NCBI GenBank assembly: GCA_027422505.1
Contig: JAPQWV010000484.1
Span: forward strand, 186,001 to 250,000
Direction of reading: 5' to 3'
Length of the DNA: 64,000 nucleotides
Source of the DNA: Craterostigma plantagineum
Lineage: Eukaryota > Streptophyta > Magnoliopsida > Lamiales > Linderniaceae
Below are positions 43,181 through 54,620 of this stretch, one piece after another. Below the pieces are notes generated by a model. The model made no database searches. It saw only the letters and a list, made by a program, of their open reading frames with translations, and was not told the DNA's origin. Each line of letters starts with the position of its first letter. The stretch's first letter is position 1. A program made the position numbers and the translations under genes.

Positions 43181-44130
43181 GTTTAGGGTTTGAGGTCTCG
43201 AATTTTGAGTTTATGGTCTATTAAATGATGTTCGTGCTTTAATGTTGAACTTTGAATACGTTTGTGATGGAATTCATAACGTTATGCCTCATCAAAGTGG
43301 AGATACTAGTATATTTTGTGAAACAAGAGCTATGTGTTTACATGATCTCAACTTTCACATATTGATATCAACATTCGCATAACATGTCCTTAAGAGAATT
43401 TGTTTGTTAACTTAGTAATATCACATACTTACATGAACATATCTTATACATTCGGGAAAAAGTGAATTTACGAACAAAATAAGTCTAACTGATGTTATAC
43501 TGAAAAGCGTATTATGTGGTATCTGTACCAAACAATGTGTCATAAATTTGGTTGGTATTGTTTCTTTATATCAGACATCTGGTATTAGTGACAGGTAATG
43601 TGGTAATATTCTAAAACATTTCAATAACTACGCTAAAAATCCATTTTGCGTCGATCGTTTAGTTTGAGGTCTCGAATTTTCAGTTTATGGTTTATTAAAT
43701 GTTGTTTGTGCTTTAATGTTGAACTTGAATACGTTTGCGATGGAATTCATAATGTTATGTCTCATCAAATAGATACTAGTATATTTTGTGAAAGAAGAGC
43801 TATGTGCTTACATGACTTCTGATCTCAACTTTCACATATTGATATCAACATTCGCAAAACGCGTCTTTTAATGAAATTTTGTGATTTGGCTTCATCATAT
43901 CACATATTTCCATGAATAATCGTATACATCCCAATGAAATGAATTTACGAACGAAATTACTCGAAATAGCAATGTGGTATTGATTAGATATTTTGTGGTT
44001 ATTGTAGCTACAAATGTGGTATAACCTTTGTTTATATTGTTATCATTTATCAGACATGTGGTATTATTGCAGGCAATTTGATAATATTAAGTTATTGTAC
44101 TGTTAATATCTCTGACAATCTAGAACCTTC
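43181..44130. repeat. Tandem array B, two ~476-bp units
   Basis: Units start at 43181 and 43657 with GTTTAG...TTGAGGTCTCGAATTTT and share TTAATGTTGAACTTTGAATA, GGAATTCATAA and CACATATTGATATCAACATT. Non-coding. Confidence 0.75.
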
Positions 44131-44283
44131 TAGAATGTTCTTAGTTATGTGTTACCCAAATGCGTGAATTGTTACCAAGAATAAATGAAGTGTTACCAAC
44201 CAACTTTTTATTTGACAAACGTTCCAATATTTTGCATCAAAATTTGTCTTTATTCCGTGACTAACATCGATAATTATTGTTGA

Positions 44284-45650
44284 TTCTAAGACCCACGCCC
44301 GAATTGGTGTGAATCCACATTATTCGAGCATAATATTCGAGATTTCACTAGTTTTTTTTACCAAATTTTCGAATTGGGTTTGAAGCATTATTTCAACATA
44401 ACACTGAAAATTTTCCTTGTTTATGAGGACCCATAAAAAATTGAGATCGGTTTTACCTTTTTCGATTACTAACGTTGAAGATTTCTTCAATTTCGGGGAG
44501 TTTTGTGCAGCATACGAATTTTTAATCTTTCTGTTGTCACCTTAGTCCGTACCAGTTGCATGTAGTAATTATAAGAAACAGTTATTGTTTTTTTATTATT
44601 TGTTATAAATGAGGCAAGACTTGTTACCATTTATTAGTAATCGGTTACAATATTTGAAGCTAGAGTTTTGGAACTTGCAAAAGTACCCAGATAAAGTGAT
44701 GTGTTACTGAAATTGAAAATGTTTCGATCTTAGCTCGCAGCAAAATTCGTTGGTATTTCATGTCGATTACTAAGACCCACATCCGAATTGGTGTGTATAC
44801 TCATTATTCGAGCATAAAAGTCGAGATTTCACTCTTTTTTTTACCAAAATTGTCGAATTGTGTTTGAAGCATTATTCCAACTTGACATCGAAAATTGTCC
44901 TTGTTTATGAGGACCCATGAGAAATTGAGATCGATTTTACCTTTTTCGATTACTGACGTTGAAGATTTCTGCGATTTCAGAGAGTTTTGGGTGTCGTACG
45001 AATTTTTGATCTTTCTCTTGATGCCCTATTCCGTACTAGTTGCATGTAGTCATTATAAGAAGTAAACCGTTATTGTCTTCTCGTTATTTTGTTATATATG
45101 AGGCAACATTTATTCCTCAATGTTAGGAATTGTTTTTAGGGTAGGGTTTCCAAAATAGTAGAAAGTGGTACCTAGATAAAGTGACGTGTTACTGAAATTA
45201 TTTATTATTACTGAGGCAACATTTATTCCTCAATGTTAAGAATCTGGTATAGATTCTGATGGTAGTGTTTCCGGACGAGCAAAAAATGGTAGATCAAGTG
45301 ATATGTTACTGAAATTGAAAATGTTTGGATATTAGGTTGCGGCAAAATTCGTTGTTATTTTGTGTCGATTACTCAAACCCACATCCGAATTGGTGTGAAT
45401 CCAAATTATTCGAGCACAAAAGTCAAGATTTCACTCGTGTTTGTAGCAAAACTTTCAAATTTAGTTTGAAGCATTATTCCAACATAACATCGAAAATTTT
45501 CGTTGGTTACGAGGACCCATGAGAAATTGAGCTCGACTTTACCTTTTTGCTCAATAACGTCGAAGATTTCAGAGATTTCAGGGCGTTCTGGGTGTTGGAA
45601 GAATCGAAAATGGACCAAAATCTAGAACGTGAGGGATGATGGCATATACA
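44284..45650. repeat. Tandem array C, three units, also present inverted
   Basis: Units begin near 44284, 44770 and 45371 at TAAGACCCACATCCGAATTG and contain TTTGAAGCATTATTCCAACA and TGAGGACCCATGAGAAATTG. Two inverted copies lie at about 46890-47060 and 47320-47560, giving a palindromic arrangement around 46.0-46.5 kb. Confidence 0.8.
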
Positions 45651-46648
45651 TGTAATTTTTTGCAACAGTCGAGGGCAAATAGGTCATTTTAGCACAAATG
45701 GGTCTTTAACTCTAAGCCAAACTCGAAATGTGTCTTTTAAACTAAAATTTAAAGTAGTGGGGCCTGAATTCAAATGAATAATGCTCAAGGAGGCCTGAAA
45801 CGAAATTTAATCTTCTTTTGTTTTTGAAAAACGAAAAAAGCTGTCTCTCTCATCTCCAACAGTTATTGACGTGAGTGAAAATATTTATTTATTTTCCTTC
45901 GAAAACTTGATGAACATAGTCGATGAGCGGTAGATTTTTCTTTTTGTTCTTTTTTTTTCGGATTTTATTTTCTCCACACATATTATTGTATGTATAGTAA
46001 AAAAATTTGATGCCAGGTTGAGAACAAAATTGTGTTAATCACATCAATATTAGATTAATAAATATTATTATGTAGTTGTCGTGTTTATAATAAATATTTT
46101 CGATGCTTTTTATATGTATAAATATATTGTAGTTGTGGTGTTTTTAATAAACATTAATTGATGTTGTTTATATGTATAAATATAATTTTATTATTAATCT
46201 TATTAATTTTTTTCGATTAAATCTAAAATACTATTTGTAGTCTAATTGGTAAAGTTGTAAAATATGTGGGTAATATTGAAATTTGTAAAAATTGATGTGG
46301 GGGTGACTATTACAAAATAGTCTATTGAGTTTGATAATGTGTTGATTGGTTTGAGAAGAATTGCTGCATTTTTAGTTTGAGTATGCGTTTGAGTTTGAGA
46401 ATGCGTTTATCGTTTGCAGATGGTCTTAGTACTAAAATACTGATTACATGATGGGCTGTCATTAATTTATTAGTAAATTAACTTTCAGACCCATTTGTGC
46501 AAAAAAGACTCATTTGCCCTCGACTGTTGCAAAAAATACGTATCTATGCCATCATCCCTCGCTTCCGACTTAGAGTAAATCGACTATTCTTACAACACCC
46601 AAAATGCTCTAAAATCACAGAAATTTTCGATGGTGAAAAAGGTAAAAA

Positions 46649-46859
46649 GTCTTTTTTTTTTGGTGTAATGTCCCATATATATAACGTGAAAAGGTATGTA
46701 CATAGTGAGCAGGAGACGAGCTCCGCAATCAGCCATTAACAGACTACTGGGCACAAGCAAGAACTCTAATTACATGAGTCTATTAAGCGCCTACCAAGCC
46801 ACACGCCAAAGTCGACATATAGCTGCTCGCTGCAGATCGTACTTGGCGGACGTACCACC
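46649..46859 (-). mobile_element. Very short LINE 3' end with TSD, minus strand
   Basis: 211 bp of the family 3' end (poly(A), TATATATGGGACATTACACC, then CACGCCAAAGTCGACATAT on the plus strand), flanked by AAAAAGGTAAAAA at 46636-46648 and 46860-46872. It interrupts the inverted array C segment. Confidence 0.88.
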
Positions 46860-46872
46860 AAAAAGGTAAAAA

Positions 46873-47610
46873 ATCGAGCTCACATCCTCGTAATCAAGGA
46901 AAATTTTCGATGTTATGTTGGAATAATGCTTCAAACTCAATTCAACGTACAAATTCGAGTGAAATCTCGACTTTTATGCTCGAATAATGTGGATTCACAT
47001 CAATTCAGATGTGGGTCTTAGTAATCGACATGAAATAACAACGATTTTTGTTGTGATCGAAGATCAAAACGTTTTCAATTTCAGTAACACATCACTTTAT
47101 CTGAGTACCATTTTCTTCTAGTACGAAAACTACCTCAAAAAAATAATAACAGATTCTTAACATTGAGGAATGAATGTTGCCTCAGTTATAACAAATAATG
47201 AGAAAACAATAACGGTTGTGTCCTATAATAACTACATGCAACTAGTACGGACTAGGGTGTCAAGAGGAAGATAAAAAAATTCGTACGCTACCCAAAACTC
47301 CCTGAAATCGCAAAAATCTTCAACGTTAGTAATCGAAAAAGTTAAAATCGATCCCAATTTCTCATGGATCCTCATAAACAAGGAAAATATTCGATGTTAT
47401 GTTGGAATAATGCTTCAAACATAATTCAAAAATTTTGGTAAAAAATGAGTGAAATCCAAACTTTTATGCTCGAATAATGTGTATTCGCACCAGTTCGGAT
47501 GTGGGTCTTAGTAATCGACACGAAATAACAACGAATATTGCTGCTACCTAAGATCGAAACGTTTTCAATTTCAGTAACATATCACTTTATCTGGGTACCG
47601 TTTGCTGGTA
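46873..47610. repeat. Inverted copies of array C
   Basis: Two units in opposite orientation to 44284-45650, recognised by TGTTGGAATAATGCTTCAAA and GATGTGGGTCTTAGTAATCG. They end where the LTR element at 47618 inserted. Confidence 0.75.
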
Positions 47611-47617
47611 CCATTTG

Positions 47618-49367
47618 GTCATGTATCTGGCTCGGTGATCGTCGGTATGATGGTTAGGAAATGTTATATTTTGTCGAACACTTGGTGAGCGCGCTTATAT
47701 ATAAGGAAAGAGATAAAGACCGAAGGATGATCGAAGATCGAAATCGAGAAAGATTGAGATGGAAAGAGCTAAGATTAGATAAAGAAGATCGAGGAGAAGA
47801 TTGAAGTAGAGAAGATGAAGGTTAGATGGAGAAGATGAAGATTAGAGATAGAGTTAATTCATTTTGGCTTAATTCAATAACAATCCTCATTACATACTTC
47901 TATACTAACTACATGGGCTTATAGGCCTTAATAGTACTAAAATATTAGAGGCCCAATTATCTAGAAGGCCCATAAAGCCGGGTCATGACATTGCCGCCCC
48001 CCCGGCGAAGACATCCTTGTCCCCATGGGATGTAGACAAATCTCGATACTAAGGCTTGCTTCCCACGATCGAAAGCCCAGTATTTCTTCATTAATCCTCG
48101 ACTTGCCCATGAACGACAACACATTTTCCTCTATCAAAGGTTAGTTCCACCTTCATTTCTTCACCAACACACCAGGGTCCTTTGCATTGCTTGAGATAAG
48201 CAAAGACTTCACTAGATGCTTTGTCGCAAAGCAAATACTCATTGTTCGCCGTCAAGCCCACAAAGTTCTTCGAAGAGAGCTAGTTAGTTTCTGCCAGAAT
48301 CTCAAACGTCTCCAAATCACCCGTTATTGCGATAATCGAAACGAAGTTTTGATGAGAGCGGTATCCAACAATGTTAAGCCGTATCCACTAAGACTGTAGT
48401 GGGTCATATTTTCAACATCACTTGGAGAAGAAACAACATCTAACGGATCCTCAAAAATGGGTTCCCACGTTTTAGCGCTAACGTAGAGAATATCTAGCTG
48501 CTTTTGACCAAGCTCAATGGCGTCATATAGGCTTAGGTTGTAACTCTAACATCATACCCCGTAACTCGTCGCCAAGGCCACTAATAAACCGAGAAATGAA
48601 ATAATCCTCGAAAAGATCAAACTCATCGCCCATAGGAATATCCCATATCAATTCTTCAAACTTACAAACGTAATCAGAATACGAACCGACCTGCTTAATA
48701 TCTTCGAGTTCTCTAATGTCTGAGCATCACCAAGGTCTTCAAATCGATAAGATAACAGGTCTAAAATGAGACCAATTCATTTCCATCGGTCGTTCGGCTA
48801 GCATCCGATACCACACAGATGCTCTTACTTGAAAGTGCATAGATGCGATCGAAATTTTCTCATGATCATTAGCAATAGGTTCAACGTGAAATAATTTTCA
48901 CACCTGATCATCCAAGCTCTAGGATTGGTTCCATTGAACCAAGGAAAATCAATTGTCATGGATGAAATCTCCGGCCGAGGTTCGCCTGCTCTGATGCCAA
49001 TTCTCATGTATATGGCTCGTTGATCGTCGGTATGATGGTTAGGAAGTGTTGTATTTTGTTGAACACTTGGTGGGCGCGCTTACAAAGATCGAAGGAAGAT
49101 AGAAGATCGAAGATGATCGAGGGAGGATAGATTGAGATAGAAAGAGCTAAGATTAGCTAAAGAAGATCGAAGGAGAATATTGAATTATAGAAGATGAAGG
49201 TTAGATGGAGAAGAAGAAGATTAGAGATAGCATTAATTCATTTTTGCTTAATTCAATAACAATCCTCATTACATAATTATATACTAACTACATGGGATAA
49301 GCCTTAATACTACTAAAATATTAGAGGTCCAATTATCTAGAAGGCCCATAAAGCCGGGTCATGACAG
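47618..49367 (-). mobile_element. Small non-autonomous LTR retrotransposon, minus strand
   Basis: Two ~365-373-bp direct repeats (47618-47991 and 49005-49367) enclose ~1.0 kb. On the minus strand the LTR begins TGTCATGACCCGGC and ends near CCATATACATG. A primer-binding site TGGCATCAGAGC lies at 48999-48988 just inside the 5' LTR. A G-rich polypurine tract (GGGGGGGCGGCAA) lies just before the 3' LTR. ATTTG occurs at 47613-47617 and 49368-49372 as a possible 5-bp TSD, offset by a base from the expected ends. The two LTRs differ at many sites, so insertion is not recent. No pol. Confidence 0.85.
48825..49007 (-). pseudogene. gag N-terminal remnant inside the small LTR element
   Basis: Minus-strand frame with SSMTIDFPWFNGTNPRAWMI and RCENYFTLN, which fits the Ty3/gypsy gag start (FP-FNG-NPR-W---CE-YF). 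The rest of the 1-kb interior (48000-48800) holds only fragments of the same gag in other frames, so this element depended on other copies for movement. Confidence 0.6.
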
Positions 49368-49372
49368 ATTTG

Positions 49373-50590
49373 TGAGCGGAATTAATGAAATTTGTAATGT
49401 GGTACGAAGAACCTATTATGTAGTACCTATATCTACAATCATGTAAAATATTGGATTTGTAATGTTATTTTATATCGGACATACGGTATTATTGGCAAGT
49501 AATGTGGTATATTCCTTGACAATGTAGAACATTCCAGAATATTCTTAATGAATTTTTTTCTTTTATCTATACATGTGTTATTTATTTGCAGAAAGTGTTA
49601 CTCACCTTGAAAACATTCCAATTTCGAGAAAAAAGAAGCTAAATTCGCATTGTTTCATGAGTAATATCAATAATTTTTGTCGATTACTAAGCACATGATC
49701 AAGCTGAGTCGAATTCACCTTATTTTCCCAACTAGAAGAAAGATTTTACCCATTTTTAGCGAGATCTATGAGTCTTCATTCCATTATAAACTTCAAAAAT
49801 TTTCTTTGATTATGCAGAAGCTAGCGATTTCATCCCATGAGAAATTAAGGCCGATTAAACTTTATTAGATTCACTAAGGTGAAGAAGCTAGCGATTTCAA
49901 TATATTTTTTTTGTCGTAAGTGGTTTTCGAATGTGACAAGATGCGTTATTTACAAAAGATGAATTAAAAATTTTGTTACCCAGAAATAAAGAAGTTCATC
50001 CAGAAAGGATAAAGTGTTACCCAGCAAGCGTGTCAATCCCATACATTTCAAACTTGATTGCCATCAAAATTATTCATATTCCATTATGAACATCCCTAAT
50101 CCCCATCAATAACTAAATTGTGACCATTCAGTAACACAATAACAACATATAGTAGCACTTAACGTTCTCCATTTCAAAAATTTCGCCTAAAATTTTAGTC
50201 AAAGTTAGAAATCCCGTCAAATTCTTCAAACTCAAACTACCAAATAGGGGACAACATGTAACAATTAAACCTTTTTCGATACCCCTTCTTAAAAAAACAT
50301 AGTTCTACCGATTTATATACCTCTTATTTGTTCCGCTATGACAAATGATTTGAAATTCATACCACTTTAAGAAACATTTATTAACGCCAAATTTTTCCAG
50401 CGATTTCATTTTCAACTCCATTAACCTTGAACAAGAAACGATGGACCAGGCATGCTGGAGCGAGGTAATATCCAAGCTATGGGTCTCTCGAATTTATATA
50501 TATTAGGTACACTTTTAGCTGAAAACATGAATTGATTTACTATTTTTTTTCGTACTTGCGTCAATTAAATTTGAAAGATTACCCATGGAA
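49373..50590. repeat. Right arm of the TIR structure, diverged units
   Basis: Contains sequence like the end of array B and start of array C in direct orientation (TAATGTGGTA, GACATACGGTATTATTGGCA, TAGAACATTCCAGAATATTC near 49530) followed by more diverged A/T-rich sequence. Frames here are short and unconvincing. Confidence 0.5.
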
Positions 50591-50904
50591 AGTGTTATAT
50601 TTGACGAATATCATAATACACCATCGATGACAGATCGAATTTCGTTTTGGAGGATCGCTCGAATGAAAATGGAAATCTGCGAGAAATTTCGTTCATCAGC
50701 ATACTATTTTCTATTTAATAATGTGGTTAATGATGGTATAGAAAAAATGTTCTGGATACGTTTTACTATACGACTTTTGTAAGGGTATTTTGGTCAGATC
50801 AACTTTTTGGCCCTTTTCTCTAACTTCGAAATATATTAGGTCGTTAATACTGAAGTTTATACTGACAGGGCCTGAGCTATATTATGAAACTTAAAAAGGG
50901 CCTG

Positions 50905-51390
50905 TTATGAAATTGCTCCTAATTTATTTCACTGATTACATGTCGTAATATGAGCAACTGACGTGCAGAAGCAACATTGCGCATCGACGGTCTGACATTG
51001 TTTGCCGATGGAATGCTGAATTTACCACCGGGTAAAGATTACTGATTACGTGATGGACTGCCCTCAATTTTTTACGCAACCTCCTATCTTTAAGAGAGTG
51101 TCCGACATTCATACACTATTAATTGACGAGTTAATAGTAAAAAAACAAGGCAACCCCATGCAAAAATTATTGAGAAAACACGTAGGATACAACCGATAAA
51201 TGGTATGACACTGAGGTTCTATTTTAAAATCGATTGAAATCACTAGCCTTGTTCCAACATCACTATCTAACTAATTCGTCAATTTGTATTTTTTGAAAAA
51301 CTAACATCGCTAGTTCACCAACCCTTAAAAGCCTATTCCAAGTAATTACAGGTCTCTCTCAATTTCAATTCTGACTCCCGACGTCACGAC
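50905..51390. other. Flank between two DNA elements
   Basis: No gene. 50970-51060 resembles 41130-41205 and 46440-46470 (TACTGATTAC-TGATGG-CTG), apparently copies of one segment. Confidence 0.4.
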
Positions 51391-51460
51391 CAGGGGCGTA
51401 TCTACATGGTTGCCCGAGAACACTCCCCACCCCGAAAGTATTTTGTATATAACATATAAG

Positions 51461-51832
51461 GGTGTTGGTTTTGGGGTGATCCTCCAAAACATCACGTGAT
51501 CCTTTCATCGCTTCCTAATCACCTAGTTTGTGTGGCATGGATGATGAGTCATCACTGTGATGGAGGATCACCGAGGTTAAATTTGTTCATTTGAGGTGAT
51601 GAGTCAACTACATAATATACATAAGATTAAATATGACATTTACACAACAGCGCCCAGACATCACTGCGAGTAAACAAACACAATATTTCAATATCACATT
51701 GATGTGCAAAATGAAACATCACCCCAAACACAAGCACAGTGATGTCATATCACATTGATTCACATCACGATGATACCCATATCACTGTGATGCGAGTATC
51801 ACCGTGATGTTGGATCACCAGAAACAAACACC
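51461..51832. mobile_element. MITE with GGTGTTTG-type inverted ends
   Basis: The left GGTGTTGGTTTTGGGGTGAT and reverse complement of the right GGTGTTTGTTTCTGGTGATC are inverted repeats. The interior has many ATCAC/GTGAT motifs in both orientations (TCACTGTGATG and similar), able to fold. GGTGTTTGGTT-type ends are typical of PIF/Harbinger Tourist-like or hAT MITEs. TSD not clear. Confidence 0.65.
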
Positions 51833-52119
51833 ACCATAGTTTTTATACGTAAATATTTTAAAGGAATATTGTCATAAATTGTTCCGTTTTAACTTTTTTT
51901 ACACTTTCCTATTTATATTTGGTCTGCTATGTTTAACAAATTTAGTTCTCCATTTCATCATTCCTTTTTAACATTTTTTTAACTTTTTGTCTGCTATATG
52001 TAACAATTTTAATTCTTTGAAAAATATTTAGCTATTTAATTCCTTTTGCTTATATAAAGATTTTAACAAATTAATCAATCAAAACTTCATCTCATTTTCC
52101 GTAGTAATATTCAGTTTTA

Positions 52120-53921
52120 CCCTGGCAATGGAGGTCCTATATGGGCTGCTCAAGGTTTGCATATTGGAGGAGCCTCGCTTCAAATATCATTGGCGCTGTG
52201 AGACGATGGGCTTGGTGTCATTGGCATTTGTCGATGATCTTCTTCTCTTTAGCCATGCCGACACTATTTCGGTTGGGGTGTTGAAGAAGGCGTTGGGCGA
52301 GTTTGCGTGCTTCTCAGGGTTGCTCCCTAATCCTGACAAAAGTGAGATGTACCTCTCGAGGCGGGCTGAAGGGTTAACTGCACAGATTCAGGCGCTCATG
52401 GGCTATCGAGTGGGCCAACTACCAGTGCGGTACTTGGGAGTGCCTCTCATTACGACTCGCCTGACGATAGGCGACTGTGCACCACTCTTACAGAAAGTGG
52501 ATCAGCGGTTGGTATCATGGCTCAATCGCTCTTTATCTTATGCAGGTCGACTGCAGCTGGTTAAGTCGGTCTTGCAGGCGCTTCACGCTTACTGGTCGGG
52601 TATGTTCTTACTGCCTAAAGGCGTTGTTCGATCTTTGAAAACGCGCTTTAGGAAGTTTCTGTGGGGAGGCACTTCAGCTAAGGTGGCATGGGAGGTTTTA
52701 TGCCTTTCTGTAGCTGAGGGGGGATTGGGACTACGCTCTATAGCTGTCGACAACAAGGCCCTACTGCTGAAGCACTTATGCAGGATACTTACCAGGACAC
52801 CTGACTCGATTTGGGTCGAATGGCTCTATAGGACGCGCGGCTGCATTCTCAATCGCTATGGGACCTACGAGTCTCGGCAAATGATGCTTGGAGCTGGAAG
52901 AAGCTGTTGCAGCTGCGCCCGGTGATCAGATCTATGATTACGTTTCGTATTGAGGATGGCTCCACGATTTTGCTGTGGAAGGATCCCTGGTTGTTGCCTA
53001 CGTCGCTTCTGGAAAGATTCCTTCGGGGCCCTATCGCGATGGGGCTGCCTATTGATTCACGAATGTGGTCCTCACTGCGCAAGGGTGGAACTGGCCAGGG
53101 CAGGGGGCGGTGGAGTACCTTGAGATTAGCCAACTTCTGCCTCATGTAGCTCGTGGGGATCAGGATGGCGTACGGTGGACGGGATCACCGGATGGATCTA
53201 TGACGGCGGCTTTGGCTCGTGATGCCATGCGCTACAGGAGGGCCCCTGTATGTTGGGCGGCACTATTTGGCGGCGTTGAAGGTTCCACGGCATGACTGTA
53301 TTTTATACTTGGGACTGCAGGATCGTCACTCGACTAGGGACAAGCCTTGGATAGCACAGCGGGCAGGAACTCCAGCTTGTGTCCTCTGCGAGGAGTTGCA
53401 CTATGAGACAACCCAGCACCTCTTCTTCGAGTGCCCCTTCTCCAGGCAGTGTCTTCGGCTCCTGCGTCAACGGACTCGATGGATCTGGCCTTATCGGGAG
53501 TGGAAGCTTGGTATTCGTTGGCTGCTGCCCGTTGGCGTGGGAAGCATCTTATTCATGCAGCTAATCGTCACATTCTAGCTTCCCTTGTCTACCACATCTG
53601 GCAGGCAAGGAATAGGCGCTGGAAGGATGGGACTGTTACGACTCCACACAGGCTTGTGGGGTCTGTCCTTGCCTTGGTTATCATGCGCATTAGTGGTACG
53701 CCCGCTAAATACGATCTGCATAGGGCGGCCATACGCCGACTTTGGCGTGTGGCTTGGTATGATTAGTCTTGGATTGGTTTATTGGTGATTGGTTGATTGG
53801 TTTTTTCCTTTCGAGTTGTTCCTAGTAGCTTGTTACTGGTGGGTGGCGGAGTATATCTCCTGATCGTTTGTACATTTTTCTTTTCACTTTATATATACAC
53901 GGGACATTATACCAAAAAAAT
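52120..53921 (+). mobile_element. 5'-truncated LINE with 13-bp TSD (LINE-6)
   Basis: Flanked by ATATTCAGTTTTA at 52107-52119 and 53922-53934. It begins inside the reverse transcriptase and ends with the family tail (TATATATACACGGGACATTA, then seven A residues). It lies inside the hAT-like element, so it is younger than it. Confidence 0.95.
52128..53763 (+). pseudogene. LINE-6 ORF2: end of reverse transcriptase and zf-RVT region
   Basis: A 265-codon frame reads MEVLYGLLKVC, then SLAFVDDLLLFSHADTISVG (catalytic box FVDD), [71 protein letters not shown] and GGLGLRSIAVDNKALLLKHL. Frameshifts near 52840, 53060 and 53280 divide the C-terminal domain, where ILLWKDPWLLPTSLLERF, KVPRHDCILYLGLQDRHST, CVLCEELHYETTQHLFFEC and RRWKDGTVTTPHRLV are seen. 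It ends near AAIRRLWRVAWYD. The copy is 5'-truncated, so it was never complete here. Confidence 0.92.
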
Positions 53922-54299
53922 ATATTCAGTTTTATAAGTTAATTAAATTACTTTTGCACTTTTTTCTGGGTCGTCTCATTATCTTTCCTCTATTTTTTCT
54001 GTATCATAAACTAATACTATATCACACAAAGAGGCTAGTGATGATCTCATATCACTGTTAAAAATTACTGTGATGTGTTGTCGTTGGTAGAGCCCGTCAA
54101 CGTTATGATTGATGTATATTAATATTGATATTTTTTGTGTTGATTTATTAAATGTGAATTTTTATGGTCGCAAATTTAATATATTCCAACAAAAAGTATA
54201 TTGCTAAATTTTCTCATTGGAACACGTCAAATATCGATAATTTAATACTATGCCCGCCTCCCCCATTAGAAAGTTCCTAGATCCGCCCCTGGTCACGAA

Positions 54300-54620
54300 A
54301 AAAATTTCACTACCGTATCATCAACTAACGTATCGTCTGTAGACAAATCAACGGCACTATAAACTTATCTACTGGCGAGTTCTTGTATCAAGCCGTAGGT
54401 GGACAACAACCCAAGTAGTGCCAAAACCCATAACCACAAAACGATGAAGGAACCGCCGCACCCTTTTTCATTCCATCTCTATCTTGTTGATACTGCATAA
54501 CACGACGAGAGAACCACCCAAATCCTCTCATTCCATTACCCGACCCAATAACCCCATTTCCGACATGTGCCCGACCAACACATCCTATAAATAGCCTTCG
54601 GCATCTCGCTGGGTCTGCTA
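54300..54620 (+). promoter_or_regulatory. Promoter-like segment with TATA box at 54586-54593
   Basis: TATAAATA within CCTATAAATAGCCTTCGGC, preceded by pyrimidine- and CCA-rich sequence. It stands 27 bp before the start of an LTR at 54621. Any transcript start would fall at the LTR edge. No exon is recognisable beyond, so this may be a decapitated promoter or part of another repeat. Confidence 0.35.

Larger units (their letters stand above)
41412..50904. mobile_element. Large TIR (MULE/foldback-like) structure with tandem-repeat arms
   Basis: The left end reads CTTTAAGTTTTAAAACATG, then ATTCAGGCCCTGACAGT and, further in, TTGATCTGACCAAAATACCC. The reverse complement of the right end reads TTTTTAAGTTTCATAATATA, GCTCAGGCCCTGTCAGT and TTGATCTGACCAAAATACCC. 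Inverted similarity extends inward to about 41710 and 50590. An internal end of the same kind (reverse complement GAATTCAGGCCCC) lies near 45790, so this may be two related elements in opposite orientation. The body holds ~480-bp tandem units and no transposase. The 9 bases outside each end (TTTACGAAT, TTATGAAAT) are only loosely similar. Confidence 0.65.
51391..54291. mobile_element. hAT-like non-autonomous element with nested MITE and LINE
   Basis: Ends are CAGGGGCGTATCTACATGG on the left and, on the reverse complement, CAGGGGCGGATCTAGGAAC. Flanking octamers are GTCACGAC (51383-51390) and GTCACGAA (54292-54299), 7 of 8 identical, as expected for the 8-bp duplication of hAT transposons. CAGGGGCGG-type termini are common in plant hAT families. 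Without the nested insertions only ~0.7 kb of A/T-rich, non-coding sequence remains; no transposase. Confidence 0.75.

Noticed and set aside
41695..44130. Repeated units resembling a CRISPR-like array
   Set aside because: Units are ~480 bp, contiguous and diverged, in plant DNA with TIR ends; there are no short repeats with unique spacers and no cas genes.
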